Positions 1 through 19,482 of a DNA stretch of 64,000 bases are shown one piece after another. The DNA is from Geodermatophilus amargosae (GTDB taxonomy: Bacteria; Actinomycetota; Actinomycetes; Mycobacteriales; Geodermatophilaceae), in NCBI RefSeq assembly GCF_900116515.1, contig NZ_FPBA01000008.1:1-64000 (forward strand), in the 5' to 3' direction. Position 1 is the stretch's first letter; the number at the start of each line of letters is the position of its first letter. Made by a program: the position numbers and the translations under genes. A model generated the notes under the pieces. That model had not been told where the DNA came from. It saw nothing but the letters and a program-made list of their open reading frames with translations, and did not search any database.

Positions 1-262
1 AGGCCACTACCCCACCAACAAGCTGATAGGCCGCGGGCCCATCCCCAGCCGGAAACCCTTTCCACCACCCACCATGCGGTGCGCGGTGACCATCCGGTAT
101 TAGCCCCAATTTCTTGGAGTTATCCCAGAGCCGGGGGCAGGTTGCCCACGTGTTACTCACCCGTTCGCCACTGATCCCCACCGAAGCGGTTCACCGTTCG
201 ACTTGCATGTGTTAAGCACGCCGCCAGCGTTCGTCCTGAGCCAGGATCAAACTCTCCGTAGA
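1..262 (-). rRNA. rrs: 16S ribosomal RNA, 5' part (runs off the left edge)
   Basis: Read on the minus strand, bases 258 down to 236 carry the universal 16S 5' sequence (AGAGTTTGATCCTGGCTCAG). The rest of the segment follows the normal order of 16S helices, ending near E. coli position 260. Only about 262 nt of the gene are inside the window; the remainder, and presumably 23S and 5S, lie to the left. The 5' end is placed at about 262 by analogy with other 16S genes and may be a few bases off. It is transcribed in the same direction as tyrS. Confidence 0.97.
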
Positions 263-526
263 TGTTCAATCACCGGCTGAGAACCGAGACCTGACAGATC
301 TCGATCAATCAACCAAAGGAATCCCCCCGCGCCCGAAGACACGGACGGGGTTACTACTTGGCACTGACTTTCGGCACGCTGTTGAGTTCTCAAGGAGCGG
401 ACGCACACCCATTCGACCCTCTCGGGCTTCCTCGGTGGCTTTGTTGTCCATCTCTGCGCCCGCAACGGGCGGCTCCTGCTGGGGCCTCCCCGCTCGCCCT
501 CCCGGGCTGTGCGGCGCGCAGAGAGA
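263..526 (-). promoter_or_regulatory. rrn operon leader (transcribed spacer before 16S)
   Basis: This non-coding stretch lies between the predicted rrn start point and mature 16S. On the minus strand, about 396 to 361, it holds the block TTGAGAACTCAACAGCGTG. From general knowledge, near-identical blocks recur in actinobacterial rrn leaders and are linked to RNase III processing and antitermination. A GC-rich hairpin (CCCCGTCC/GGGCGCGGGG type, around 325-350) and a smaller one near 275-300 lie between it and 16S. I see no protein gene here. Confidence 0.75.
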
Positions 527-555
527 AAGTTACGTGTCTGTCGTAGCCGTGTCAA
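527..555 (-). promoter_or_regulatory. rrn promoter, sigma-70-type
   Basis: On the minus strand there is a perfect -35 TTGACA (555-550), a 17-bp spacer and a -10 TAACTT (532-527). Start of transcription is predicted near 520. It lies about 260 nt upstream of 16S, as expected for a rRNA promoter, and is the best consensus promoter seen in the window. Additional rrn promoters further upstream would have to lie inside tyrS and were not identified. Confidence 0.8.
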
Positions 556-570
556 ACCGGCTCCGTCGTG

Positions 571-598
571 ACGCCGGACACCGTTCCGGAACCGGCGT
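571..598 (-). terminator. possible tyrS terminator
   Basis: A 7-bp stem (ACGCCGG / CCGGCGT) with a 14-nt loop lies 34 nt after the tyrS stop and just before the rrn promoter. There is no U tract, as usual for actinobacterial terminators. It may limit read-through from tyrS into rrn. The stem is short, so the call is weak. Confidence 0.4.
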
Positions 599-631
599 GT
601 CACGTGGTGTTCACACAGCCAGGCGTCCCCG

Positions 632-1921
632 TCAGCCGCCGGCGGACACCCGCTGCACCCCGGCGATCGAGCGCTTGCCGCGCCGCAACACCAGCCAGCC
701 ACCGGGCAACCAGGCGTCGTCGCCAGGCACCGCGTCGGCGTCGGTCACCCGCTCGTTGTTGAGGTAGGCGCCGCCCTCCTTCACCGTCCGCCGGGCCTCG
801 GACAGGCTCGAGACCAGGCCGGTCCGCTGCAGCAGGGCGGCGACCGTCGGCGTCTCGCCGTCGACGGTGACGCTGCCGGCCTCCCGGAGCGCAGCACCCA
901 GGGTGTCGGCACCGAGCGCCGTCAGGTCCTCCCGGCCGAACAGCGCACGCCCGGCCGCCTCGGCCTGCCGCAGCTCCTCGGGCCCGTGCACCAGCGACGT
1001 CAGCTCCTCGGCCAGCGCCCGCTGCGCCGCCCGGGACGCGGGGCGCTCCGTGCTCTCGGCGACGAGCGCGGCCACCTCCTCGGCCGGCCGCTCGGAGAAC
1101 TGCGGCAGCCAGGTGAGCGCGTCGGCGTCGTCGGCGTTGAGCCAGAACTGGAAGAAGGCGTAGGGCGAGGTGAGCGCCGGGTCGAGCCAGACGGTGCCGC
1201 CCTCGCTCTTGCCGAACTTCTGCCCGTCGGACTTGGTGACCAGCTGGGTGGAGAGGGCGTGCACCGCGGCGCCCTCCACCCGGCGGACCAGGTCGATGCC
1301 CGCGGTGAGGTTGCCCCACTGGTCGGAGCCGCCGGTCTGCAGCGTGACGCCGTTGCGGCGGAACAGCTGCAGGAAGTCGTGCGCCTGCAGGATCTGGTAG
1401 CTGAACTCGGTGTAGCTGATGCCTGCCTCGGAGTTGAGCCGCGCGCTCACCGCCTCCTTGGCCAGCATCCGGCCCACCCGGAAGTGCTTGCCGAGGTCGC
1501 GCAGGAAGTCGATGGCCGACAGCGGTTCGGTCCAGGTCAGGTTGTCGACGTAGACCGGCGCCGACACCCCCTCCTGCTCGGCGGGCCGGTCGAGGAAGGG
1601 CGCCAGCTGCCGGCGGATGCTGTCCACCCATCCGGCCACGGTCGAGCGGTCGTTGAGCTGGCGCTCCGCGGTGGGCCGCGGGTCGCCGATCAGGCCGGTG
1701 GCCCCGCCCACGAGCACGACCGGCCGGTGCCCGGCGCGCTGCAGCGCCCGCAGCACCATGACCTGCACCAGGTGCCCGACGTGCAGGCTCGGGGCCGTCG
1801 GGTCGAAGCCGCAGTAGTAGGTGACCGGTCCGGCCGCGAGGTGCGCGCGCAGCGCCTCCTCGTCGGTGGTCTGGGCGATGAGCCCGCGGCGCTGCAGTTC
1901 GTCGAGGACGGAGGAGGTCAC
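632..1921 (-). CDS. tyrS: tyrosyl-tRNA synthetase
   Basis: Cytoplasmic enzyme charging tRNA-Tyr with tyrosine. The 429-aa product has the class I aminoacyl-tRNA synthetase layout. A HIGH-type motif HVGH lies at residues 47-50 inside a typical CGFDPTAPSLHVGHL block, the KMSKS equivalent KFGKS follows at about residue 230, and an S4-like RNA-binding domain ends the protein. The GTG at 1921 is chosen because it gives the family-length N-terminus and has GGAGAG about 9 nt upstream; the open frame extends further but without family similarity. It is the last gene before the rrn operon, 61 nt after the DNA glycosylase gene, so it may be transcribed partly with the arginine operon. Confidence 0.97.
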   Translation of the reverse strand: MTSSVLDELQRRGLIAQTTDEEALRAHLAAGPVTYYCGFDPTAPSLHVGHLVQVMVLRALQRAGHRPVVLVGGATGLIGDPRPTAERQLNDRSTVAGWVDSIRRQLAPFLDRPAEQEGVSAPVYVDNLTWTEPLSAIDFLRDLGKHFRVGRMLAKEAVSARLNSEAGISYTEFSYQILQAHDFLQLFRRNGVTLQTGGSDQWGNLTAGIDLVRRVEGAAVHALSTQLVTKSDGQKFGKSEGGTVWLDPALTSPYAFFQFWLNADDADALTWLPQFSERPAEEVAALVAESTERPASRAAQRALAEELTSLVHGPEELRQAEAAGRALFGREDLTALGADTLGAALREAGSVTVDGETPTVAALLQRTGLVSSLSEARRTVKEGGAYLNNERVTDADAVPGDDAWLPGGWLVLRRGKRSIAGVQRVSAGG

Positions 1922-1982
1922 GAGCCGATTCTCTCCGTGCTCGGGCGGACGTCTCCCCGCGGGTGGCGGACGGGGACGGCGG

Positions 1983-7861
<5,879 letters not shown>

Positions 7862-7865
<4 letters not shown>

Positions 7866-9013
7866 GTCGAGTACGCCGAGTTCTCGTGCACGTAGGCGAT
7901 GGACAGGTCGTTGGTCCAGATCGTCGCCTGCTCGCTGCCGGCGCGGAGGTCGACGTCGATGGTGATGGCCCGGCCGGTGAGGTCGACGCCCTCGCGCGGG
8001 TCGCCGATCGCGCCGCCGCGGCAGACGGTGACGCCGTTGATGGTGACGTCGACGCGGTCGGGCTCGAAGGCGGCGTCGGTGGTGCCGATCGCGGCCAGCA
8101 CCCGGCCCCAGTTCGGGTCGTTGCCGAACAGCGCCGTCTTGAGCAGGTTGTTGCGGGCGCACGCCCGGCCGGCGGTGAGGGCGTCGCCGACGGTCGCCGC
8201 GTTGCGGACGGTGATCGCGATGTCCTTGGTGGAGCCCTCGGCGTCGGCGAGCAGCTGCATGGCCAGGTCGGTGGCCGCGGCGGTGAGCGCCTCGGCGACC
8301 TCCGCCGCGCCCGGCGTGACCCCGCTGGCGCCGTTGGCCATCGCGACCACGGTGTCGTTGGTGGACAGGCAGCCGTCGGAGTCGACCCGCTCGAGGCTCA
8401 CGCCGGTGGCGCCCTTCAGCGCCGTCTGCAGGGTGGCGCTGTCGACCGCCGCGTCGGTGGTGAGGACGACGAGCATCGTGGCCAGGCTCGGCGCGAGCAT
8501 GCCGGCGCCCTTGGCCATCCCGCCGACGCTCCACCCGTCGCGCTGCACGACCGTCGTCTTGGGGACGCTGTCGGTGGTCATGATCGCCCGGGCGGCGTCG
8601 GGACCTCCGTCGGCGGCGAGCGCCTTGGCCGCGTCGGTGACGCCGGGCAGCAGCTTGTCCATGGGCAGCCGGACGCCGATCAGCCCGGTGGAGGCGACCG
8701 CGACGTCGACGGCGCCCAGCCCCAGCTCGGCGGCGGTGTGCTCGGCGGTGGCGTGGGTGTCGCTGAACCCCTCGGGGCCGGTGCAGGCGTTGGCGCCGCC
8801 GGAGTTGAGGACGACCGCCCGCAGCCGGCCGGTGGCCAGCACCTGGCGGCTCCACTGCACCGGCGCGGCCGGGAAGCGGTTGGTGGTGAAGACGGCGGCG
8901 GCGTTGTCCTGTGGGCCGTCGTTGACGACCAGCGCGACGTCGGGGGCGCCGCTGCTCTTGAGCCCGGCGGCGACGCCGGCGGCCCGGAAGCCCTGGGGCG
9001 CGGTGACGGTCAC
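7862..9013 (-). CDS. argJ: bifunctional glutamate N-acetyltransferase / amino-acid acetyltransferase
   Basis: Recycles the acetyl group from N-acetylornithine to glutamate; bifunctional members also use acetyl-CoA. The 383-aa precursor contains the self-cleavage site [15 protein letters not shown]. The family cuts before the threonine of ATML (Thr179 here), making alpha and beta subunits and exposing the nucleophile. SGGANACTG and [14 protein letters not shown] are other family blocks. GTG at 9013 has GGAGGATG at good spacing. It lies 25 nt after argC and is coupled to argB. Confidence 0.96.
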
Positions 9014-9038
9014 TGGGCATCCTCCGGTGCGATGGTGG

Positions 9039-10981
<1,943 letters not shown>

Positions 10982-10986
10982 GCGGC

Positions 10987-11799
10987 TCAGCCCAGCGGGT
11001 CGCCGTCGCCGTACGGGACGAGCCGCAGCTTCCGGGCGTCACCGTCCGGCGCCGTCGCGCGCAGGGTGTCCAGGTCGTCGACGCCGGCGCGGAAGAACCG
11101 GCCCGACCACTGGTCGAGCTCCCCGGCGGCGACGGCCACCACCAGGTCGACGACGTCCTCGGGACGCGTCCAGTCGGTGCGTCCCTCGTGCATCGGCATC
11201 GCGCGGGTCATCGCGGTGTCGACGACGCCCGGCGCGAGGTCGAAGGCCCGCACGCCGTGGGCCGCACCCGCCAGGTCGATGGACTCGGTGATCCGCATCT
11301 GCGCGGTCTTGCCGGCCGAGTAGGCGCTGTAGTGCGGGTTGGCGCGGGTGCTGATCCCGCTGGCCAGCCCGACCACCCGCCCGCTGCCGACGGCGACCAT
11401 CCCGGGCAGCACGGCGCGGGCGACCAGGAACGGCCCGCGGACCTGGCTCTCCACCACCTGCCACCACTGGTCGGGGTCGGCCTCCCACAGCGGCACCTCG
11501 GCGGCGTCGATGAGGCCGGCGTTGTTGACCAGCAGGCCGACCGGCCCGAGTTCGTGGGTGACCTCGGCGACGGCGGCGTCGACCGCGGCACGGTCGGTGA
11601 CGTCGGCGGGCACCGCGAGCGTGCGGGCGCCGGTGGCCGCGGCGATCGCGTCCATCGCCGTCCGCAGCCGGTCACCGCCGCGCGCGATCCCCGCGACGGC
11701 GGCCCCGCGGGCGGCCAGCCCCTCGGCGAGGTGCCGGCCGATGCCCGCCGACGCACCGGTGACCAGCGCGACGGTGCCGGACAGGTCAGGCCCGGACAT
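10987..11799 (-). CDS. short-chain dehydrogenase/reductase
   Basis: Classical SDR of 270 aa, probably NAD(P)-dependent: TGASAGIG cofactor motif, NNAG, and the catalytic YSAGK (Tyr-x3-Lys) with an upstream serine region (SGIST). The substrate is unknown. Its ATG shares one base with the pheT stop (TGATG), so it is translationally coupled to phenylalanyl-tRNA synthetase and is the third gene of the pheS-pheT operon. Its stop is 5 nt from the convergent BKACE stop. Confidence 0.9.
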   Translation of the reverse strand: MSGPDLSGTVALVTGASAGIGRHLAEGLAARGAAVAGIARGGDRLRTAMDAIAAATGARTLAVPADVTDRAAVDAAVAEVTHELGPVGLLVNNAGLIDAAEVPLWEADPDQWWQVVESQVRGPFLVARAVLPGMVAVGSGRVVGLASGISTRANPHYSAYSAGKTAQMRITESIDLAGAAHGVRAFDLAPGVVDTAMTRAMPMHEGRTDWTRPEDVVDLVVAVAAGELDQWSGRFFRAGVDDLDTLRATAPDGDARKLRLVPYGDGDPLG

Positions 11800-14284
11800 C
11801 ACGCGTCGGCGCTGCGCAGGGTGATGCCCTGCAGCTCGACGACGGCGAGTATGCCCTCGCGCACGTGCGCGACGTCCGCGGCGGTCAGGGTCCGGTCCGG
11901 GGCGCGCAGCACCAGCGAGTACGCCAGCGACCGCGACCCGGCCGGGACCGGCGGGCCGGACCAGACGTCGAACAGGCGCACCGCCTCGAACAGCTCCCCC
12001 GCTCCCCCGCGCACCAGCGACTCGACGTGCGACGCGGTGATCTCGTTGGGCACGACGAAGGCGAGGTCGAGGAAGACCGGCGGGAAGGTGGAGAGCCGCG
12101 GCCCCACGGGCACCGGGGCCGGCGGCAGCGCGTCGACGTCGAGCTCCATGACCGAGGTGCGGGCCGGCAGGCCGAGCGCGGCGCACACCCGCGGGTGCAG
12201 CTCACCGGCGTACCCGACGACCCGGTCGTCGCCCCCCTCGCTGACGACCAGCTCGGCGCACCGGCCCGGGTGCCAGGGCGCGGCCTCGCCGGGGCGGACG
12301 AACAGCTGCACGCCCGCGGCGGCGGCCACCACCCGGGCGGCCTGGACGGCGTCGGCCCAGCCCGCCGCGCGGCCCGGCCCCCACCAGCCGCGCGGTTCGC
12401 GCTGACCGGTCAGGGCCACCGCGACGTGCCACGGCTGACCGGGCACCGCGCCGAGCAGGGCGGCGAGGACGTCGTCGTCGGGACGGCCGTCGACCCCGGG
12501 CAGCGGCGCGGGGGCGCGCACGCCGCCGAGGAAGACCGCGCCGTGCTCGAAGAGGGCGACGTCGCGCCGGCCGCGGGCCAGGTTGCGGGCCAGCGTGGCC
12601 AGCAGGCCGGGCACCAGCGTGGTGCGCAGCGCCGGCTCCTCCTCCGACAGCGGGTTGCGCACGAGGACCACCCGGCGGCGCTCGTCGTCGTCGGCCAGAC
12701 CGAGGGCGTCCAGCGCCGGGGTGCCGACGAAGGGGTAGGACGGCGCCTCGACGTAGCCGGCCTCGGCCAGCACCCGGCCGATCGCGCGGCGGCGGCGCTG
12801 GGTCTCGGTGAGCCCGCGCCCGGGCGGTGCCGTGGGCAGCACCGAGGGGACGTCGTCGTAGCCGGCGAGCCGGACGACCTCCTCGACGAGGTCGGCGGGG
12901 TCAGTGAGGTCGGGGCGCCACGTCGGCGGGGTGACGGTGAGCGTGCTGTCCCCGACCTCCACCGCGCAGCCGACCGCCTCGAGCAGCTCGACCACCTGGG
13001 CGGGCGGGTAGGGCACGCCCGAGACCCGGCCGGGGCGCCCGGCGTCCAGCCCGATCGCCGGCCGCGGGCGGCGGGTGTCGACGTCGACCGGCGCGCCGAC
13101 GACGCGGGCGCCGCCGTACTCGGCCAGCAGCTCCGCGGCGCGGGCCATCGCGGCGACGGTCATCTCCGGGTCGACGCCGCGCTCGAAGCGCTTGGCGGCC
13201 TCGCTGGGCAGCCGGTGCCGGCGGGCGGTGCGGGCCACGCCCGTGGGCTCCCAGTGCGCCGCCTCGAGCAGCACCGCGGTCGTGCCGTCCCCGATCTCGG
13301 TGGAGGCCCCGCCCATGACCGCGGCCAGCCCGATCGGGCCGGTGTCGTCGGTGATGAGCAGGTCGTCGCCGGAGAGCTGACGGTCGGTGCCGTCGAGGGT
13401 GGTGAGCCGCTCCCCCTCGCGGGCGCGGCGGACGACGATCGGCCCGGTCACCGCGTCGCGGTCGAAGGCGTGCATCGGCTGCCCGAGCTCGAGCATCACG
13501 TAGTTGGTGACGTCGACGGCCAGCGAGATCGACCGGATGCCGGACTGGGCCAGCCGGCGGCGCATCCACCACGGGCTCGGCGCGGTCGGGTCCAGGCCCT
13601 CCAGGGCGACCATCGAGAACCGGTCGCAGCGGTCGGCGTCGGCGACCGTGACCTCCCACGCCGGCTCGCCGGACCAGCCGGGCAGCGCAGCCGCACCCGG
13701 GTCACGCCAGCCGACGGCCAGGCCGGTGCTCATCTCGCGGGCGATCCCGCGCATCGAGAGGCAGTAGCCGCGGTCGGGAGTGACGGCGAGCTCGATGACG
13801 ACGTCGTCGAGACCGACGACGGGCACCGCGTCGGCACCCGGCTCGGGGCCGTCGCCCCCGCTGGTCAGCACCAGGATCCCGGCGTGGTCCTCGCCGATGC
13901 CGAGCTCCCGGACCGAGCAGATCATCCCGTCGGAGACGTGGTCGTAGGTCTTCCGGGCGGCGATCTCGAAGCCGCCGGGCAGCACCGCGCCGGGCAGCGC
14001 GACGACGACGGTGTCGCCGACGGCGAAGTTGCCGGCACCGCAGACGATGCCCCGCGGCTCGTCCTCGCCGACGTCGACCCGGCAGTACCGGATCGGCTTC
14101 TTGAAGCCGGTCAGCTCCTCGATCTCCAGGACCCGGCCGACCACCAGCGGGCCGGTGACCTCGGCCGGGCGGTGGACCTCCTCGACCTCCAGGCCCAGCC
14201 GGACGAAGGCGGTGTCGAGGTCCTCGACGCCGACCCCGGCGGGGACGTCGACGTACTCGGCCAGCCAGCCGACGGGGACCCGCA

Positions 14285-14285
<1 letters not shown>
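11799..14285 (-). CDS. pheT: phenylalanyl-tRNA synthetase beta subunit
   Basis: Beta chain of the alpha2-beta2 PheRS. The 828-aa product has domains in the usual order: N-terminal start MRVPVGWLAEYVDVP, an EMAP/tRNA-binding-like domain (about 40-155), the B3/4 editing region with SLAVDVTNYVMLELGQPMHAFD, the B5 domain, the catalytic-like core and a C-terminal ferredoxin-fold anticodon-binding domain (LSTFPPVFLDLAFVVP onward). Its ATG overlaps the last base of the pheS TGA. It is followed, again with a 1-nt overlap, by the SDR gene. Confidence 0.97.
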
Positions 14286-16344
<2,059 letters not shown>

Positions 16345-16444
16345 CCTGCTGCCCCGTCCGGGTGACCTCCCGGCGCGCCGGGCTGCGGCCCGGGTCGTTG
16401 CTGCCGACAACCAGGGGGTGACCACCCGTCCCCAGGAGGCACCG

Positions 16445-18769
16445 GTGCAGCCCGGATCCGATCCCGTCCTCGACCGGGCCCTGCGCGGCGTACGCAGCGC
16501 CTTCCAGCCCATCGTCGAGATCGACACCGGCCGCGTGGTGGCCTACGAGGCGCTCGCCCGCGGTCCGGTCGGCCCGCTGGAGCGGCCCGACGCGCTGTTC
16601 GCCGCCGCCCGCGCCGCCGGCCGCCTCGCCGAGCTCGACGAGGCCTGCCGCGCCGCCGCCTTCCGCGGTGCCGCCGACGCCGGACTCGTCTCGCCGCTGA
16701 CCGTCTTCGTCAACGTCGAGCCCGAGGTGCTCGACACCGCTCCGCTGGCCGACCTCGTCGCCATCGCCGAGGGCGCCCCCGGCGACCTGCGGGTGGTCAT
16801 GGAGATCACCGAGCGGGCGATCGCCGCGCGGCCGGCCGAGCTGCTGCGCACCGTCGAGCGGGTCCGCGAGCTGGGCTGGGCCATCGCCGTCGACGACGTC
16901 GGCGCCGAGTCCATGTCGCTGGCCTTCCTGCCGCTGCTGTGCCCCGACGTCGTCAAGCTCGACCTGCGCCTGGTGCAGGACCGCCCCGGCCCGGCCATCG
17001 CCGAGATCATGAACGCGGTCAACGCCTACGCCGAGCGCAGCGGCGCCGTCGTGCTGGCCGAGGGCATCGAGACCGAGGAGCACCTCGTCTGCGCCCGCGG
17101 GCTGGGCGCCACGCTCGGCCAGGGCTGGCTGTTCGGCCGCCCCGGCCCGGGCGCCGACGAGCGCCTGCCCGTCGGCGAGCTGCTGCTGCCCGGCGCCGGC
17201 CGCCCCTCCGGCGCGCTCGGCGCGGTCTCCCCCTTCGCCTGCCTGCCCGACGGCGTCCCGCTGCGCCGCGCCCCCAAGGCGCTGCTCATCGAGCTGTCCA
17301 AGCAGCTGGAGCGGGAGGCGATGCGCCTCGGCGAGACCTGCGTGGTGGCCGCGACCTTCCAGGAGGCCCGCCACTTCACCGTCTCCACCACCCAGCGCTA
17401 CCGCGACCTGGTCGAGCGCACCGGCTTCGTCTGCGCGCTCGGCGAGGACCTGCCGGTGGAGCCGCTGCCCGGCCTGCGCGGCGCGCACCTCGACCCCGAC
17501 GACCCGGTGCGCGGCGAGTGGGACGTCGCGGTCCTCTCGCCGCACTTCAGCGCCGCGCTGCTGGCCCGCGACCTGGGCGACGAGGGTCCCGACCTCGAGC
17601 GCACCTTCGAGTACGCGCTGACCTACGACCGCGCCACGGTCTCCCGCGCCGCGCAGTCGCTGCTGTCCCGGGTGGCCCCGCGGACCGCGGACGCGACGCC
17701 GGCCGACTCCCCCGCGCCGCGCCCGCCGGTGCCGGCCGGCCGTCCGGCCGCCGGCCTGGCCGTGGGCACGACGACGGCGGAGGTGCTGCTGCGCCGCGCG
17801 CTGGAGGCCACGCCCAGCGGGGTGACCGTCGTCGACATGCGGCTGCCCGACCAGCCGATCGTCTACGCCAACGAGGCGTTCCGGCAGCTCGCCGGCCTGC
17901 CCTCGGAGGAGATCCTCGGCCGCAACTGCCGGCTGCTGCAGAGCCCGGACACCGACCCCGGCGCGGTCGCGCGGATCCGCGCGGCGGTCGAGGCCGGGCA
18001 GGCCTGCCGGGAGACCGTGCTCAACCTGCGCGGCCCCGACCGGACGCCGTGGTTCAACGAACTGCACCTCGCGCCGGTGCACGACTCCGACGGCACCGTC
18101 GTGCAGTACATCGGCGTGCAGGTGGACGTGACCGCGCGGGTGGAGGCCGAGCGCGCGCTGGTCCGCGAGCGCGACCGGACGTCGGCGGCGCTGGCCCGCA
18201 TCCAGGAGCTGGCCTACACCGACCCGCTCACCGGTCTGCTCAACCGGCGCCGGCTGGAGGAGCAGGTGGAGGCCGCCATCTGGGAGGCCCGCGCCCGCGG
18301 CGACGCCCTGGGCCTGCTGTTCGTCGACCTCGACGGCTTCAAGGCGGTCAACGACCGGTTCGGCCACGCCGCCGGCGACGAGCTGCTGCAGGTGGTCGCC
18401 GGCCGGCTGCAGCAGCGGGTCCGCCGCCGCGACCTGCTGGCCCGCCTGGGCGGCGACGAGTTCCTCGTCGCGCTGCCCGACCTGCGGCCGGAGACGGCGC
18501 TGGCCGAGGCGACGCGCGTCGCCGACGAGCTCACCGCCTCGATCCGCCGTGCGGTGCCGCTGTTCGGCACCGAGGTGCACGTCGGCGCCAGCATCGGCGT
18601 CAGCGTCTGCCCGGAGGACGGCGTCGTGTTCGCCGACCTGCTGCACCGCGCCGACCTGCGCATGTACGACCGCAAGGCGGCCACCCGCGGGGTCGCCGTC
18701 CGGGCGGCCACCGCCCGCGCGGCCGCGGGGTCGGCACCGGTCCCGGGGCGGGAGCCGGTCCTGCCCTGA
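16445..18769 (+). CDS. EAL-DICT-LOV-GGDEF protein, predicted blue-light-regulated cyclic-di-GMP enzyme
   Basis: Cytosolic protein of 774 aa with four modules. An N-terminal EAL phosphodiesterase (about 10-245) has YEALAR at 34-39, NVEP, EITER, DD in VDDVG, KLD and EGIET, so most metal and catalytic residues are present; loop 6 is unusual (DVGAES). A DICT sensory domain follows (about 265-410). A PAS/LOV domain (about 455-570) has GRNCRLLQ with the flavin-adduct Cys495, plus the FMN-contacting Asn and Gln positions. A C-terminal GGDEF cyclase has an intact GGDEF at 669-673 and an I-site RxxD at 660-663. GTG 16445 has AGGAGG 6 nt upstream; an earlier in-frame GTG (16418) lacks spacing. Probably monocistronic. 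Which activity dominates in light is unknown. Confidence 0.93.
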   Translation: MQPGSDPVLDRALRGVRSAFQPIVEIDTGRVVAYEALARGPVGPLERPDALFAAARAAGRLAELDEACRAAAFRGAADAGLVSPLTVFVNVEPEVLDTAPLADLVAIAEGAPGDLRVVMEITERAIAARPAELLRTVERVRELGWAIAVDDVGAESMSLAFLPLLCPDVVKLDLRLVQDRPGPAIAEIMNAVNAYAERSGAVVLAEGIETEEHLVCARGLGATLGQGWLFGRPGPGADERLPVGELLLPGAGRPSGALGAVSPFACLPDGVPLRRAPKALLIELSKQLEREAMRLGETCVVAATFQEARHFTVSTTQRYRDLVERTGFVCALGEDLPVEPLPGLRGAHLDPDDPVRGEWDVAVLSPHFSAALLARDLGDEGPDLERTFEYALTYDRATVSRAAQSLLSRVAPRTADATPADSPAPRPPVPAGRPAAGLAVGTTTAEVLLRRALEATPSGVTVVDMRLPDQPIVYANEAFRQLAGLPSEEILGRNCRLLQSPDTDPGAVARIRAAVEAGQACRETVLNLRGPDRTPWFNELHLAPVHDSDGTVVQYIGVQVDVTARVEAERALVRERDRTSAALARIQELAYTDPLTGLLNRRRLEEQVEAAIWEARARGDALGLLFVDLDGFKAVNDRFGHAAGDELLQVVAGRLQQRVRRRDLLARLGGDEFLVALPDLRPETALAEATRVADELTASIRRAVPLFGTEVHVGASIGVSVCPEDGVVFADLLHRADLRMYDRKAATRGVAVRAATARAAAGSAPVPGREPVLP

Positions 18770-18780
18770 GCGCGACGCGG

Positions 18781-18812
18781 ACGGGGGACGGCGCCGCGGC
18801 GCCGTCCCCCGT
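18781..18812. terminator. bidirectional terminator hairpin
   Basis: Perfect 15-bp stem (ACGGGGGACGGCGCC and its complement) with a 2-nt loop. It lies between the stop of the LOV-GGDEF gene (plus) and the convergent DinB gene (minus, stop at 18819). GC-rich without a T tract, as common in actinobacteria. Confidence 0.75.
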
Positions 18813-18818
18813 CGTGCT

Positions 18819-19412
18819 TCAGCGGAACGCAGCCGCGGCCCGCTCCACCTGCTCCCGGTAGGCCGCGCGGTCCTCCTCGCCGTCGCGCGTGAGGTTCCCG
18901 TCGTCCCGCCTCACGCCGGCGACGCCGTCGACTCCCTCGCGCAGCACGTCGGCGTGCCCGGCGTGCCGGGCCACCTCGGCCAGGACGTGCACCAGCAGCG
19001 TGTGCAGCGTCGGGTGCCGCCGCTCCTCCGACCACCACGCCACCTCGCCGACGGCGTCCAGCGGCAGCGCCGCGACCGTCGCGTCGGCGTGCGCGGTGGC
19101 CCGGGCGTACAGCCCCAGGACGTCGTCGCGGGACTCGTCGGCGCGCACCCACAGGTCGTCGTCGTCCCCGGCGCCGGGGTCGTCCCACACCATCGGCTCG
19201 GGGAACGGCCGGCCCATGCAGTTGCCGAGGTAGCCGGCCTCGACGCAGGCCAGGTGCTTGACCAGGCCGAGCAGGTTGGTGCCCGTGGCCGTCAGCGGGC
19301 GGCGGGCGTCGTACTCCGGCAGGCCCTCGAGCTTCCAGAGCAGCGCCTCGCGCGCGTTCGTCAGGTAGCGCAGCAGCACGGTCTTCGCGGCGTCGTCGTC
19401 CACGCCGGCCAC
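18819..19412 (-). CDS. DinB-family (DUF664) protein
   Basis: 197-aa protein of the DinB/DUF664 four-helix-bundle family. Recognisable are LLRYLTNAREALLWKLEGLPEYDARRP, NLLGLVKHLACVEAGYLG with the first metal histidine, and the C-terminal HTLLVHVLAEVARHAGHADVLRE with further metal histidines. Family members include mycothiol-dependent transferases in actinobacteria, so a thiol-transfer role is possible but unproven. GTG 19412 is used; GTG 19403 is an alternative. It is separated from the methyltransferase gene by the 14-bp repeat array. Confidence 0.88.
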   Translation of the reverse strand: MAGVDDDAAKTVLLRYLTNAREALLWKLEGLPEYDARRPLTATGTNLLGLVKHLACVEAGYLGNCMGRPFPEPMVWDDPGAGDDDDLWVRADESRDDVLGLYARATAHADATVAALPLDAVGEVAWWSEERRHPTLHTLLVHVLAEVARHAGHADVLREGVDGVAGVRRDDGNLTRDGEEDRAAYREQVERAAAAFR

Positions 19413-19440
19413 CCTGCCAGGGGCGTCCCGGTCCCAGCCT

Positions 19441-19482
19441 CGGACGCTCAGCCCCGGACGCTCAGTCCCGGACGCTCAGCCC
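19441..19482. repeat. three tandem 14-bp repeats across a stop codon
   Basis: Three consecutive copies of CGGACGCTCAGYCC (copies 1 and 3 identical, copy 2 one change). On the minus strand each copy carries TGA, and the last copy supplies the methyltransferase stop. It looks like slippage-type expansion of the gene's 3' end; no function is apparent. Confidence 0.7.

Noticed and set aside
247..767. Short open frames over the rrn leader and tyrS 3' end
   Set aside because: They overlap the rRNA promoter, leader and 16S sequence and have no protein-like composition.
19441..19482. Possible CRISPR-like repeats (also the 11-bp units at 53457)
   Set aside because: Units are head-to-tail with no spacers, too short and too few, and no cas genes are nearby.
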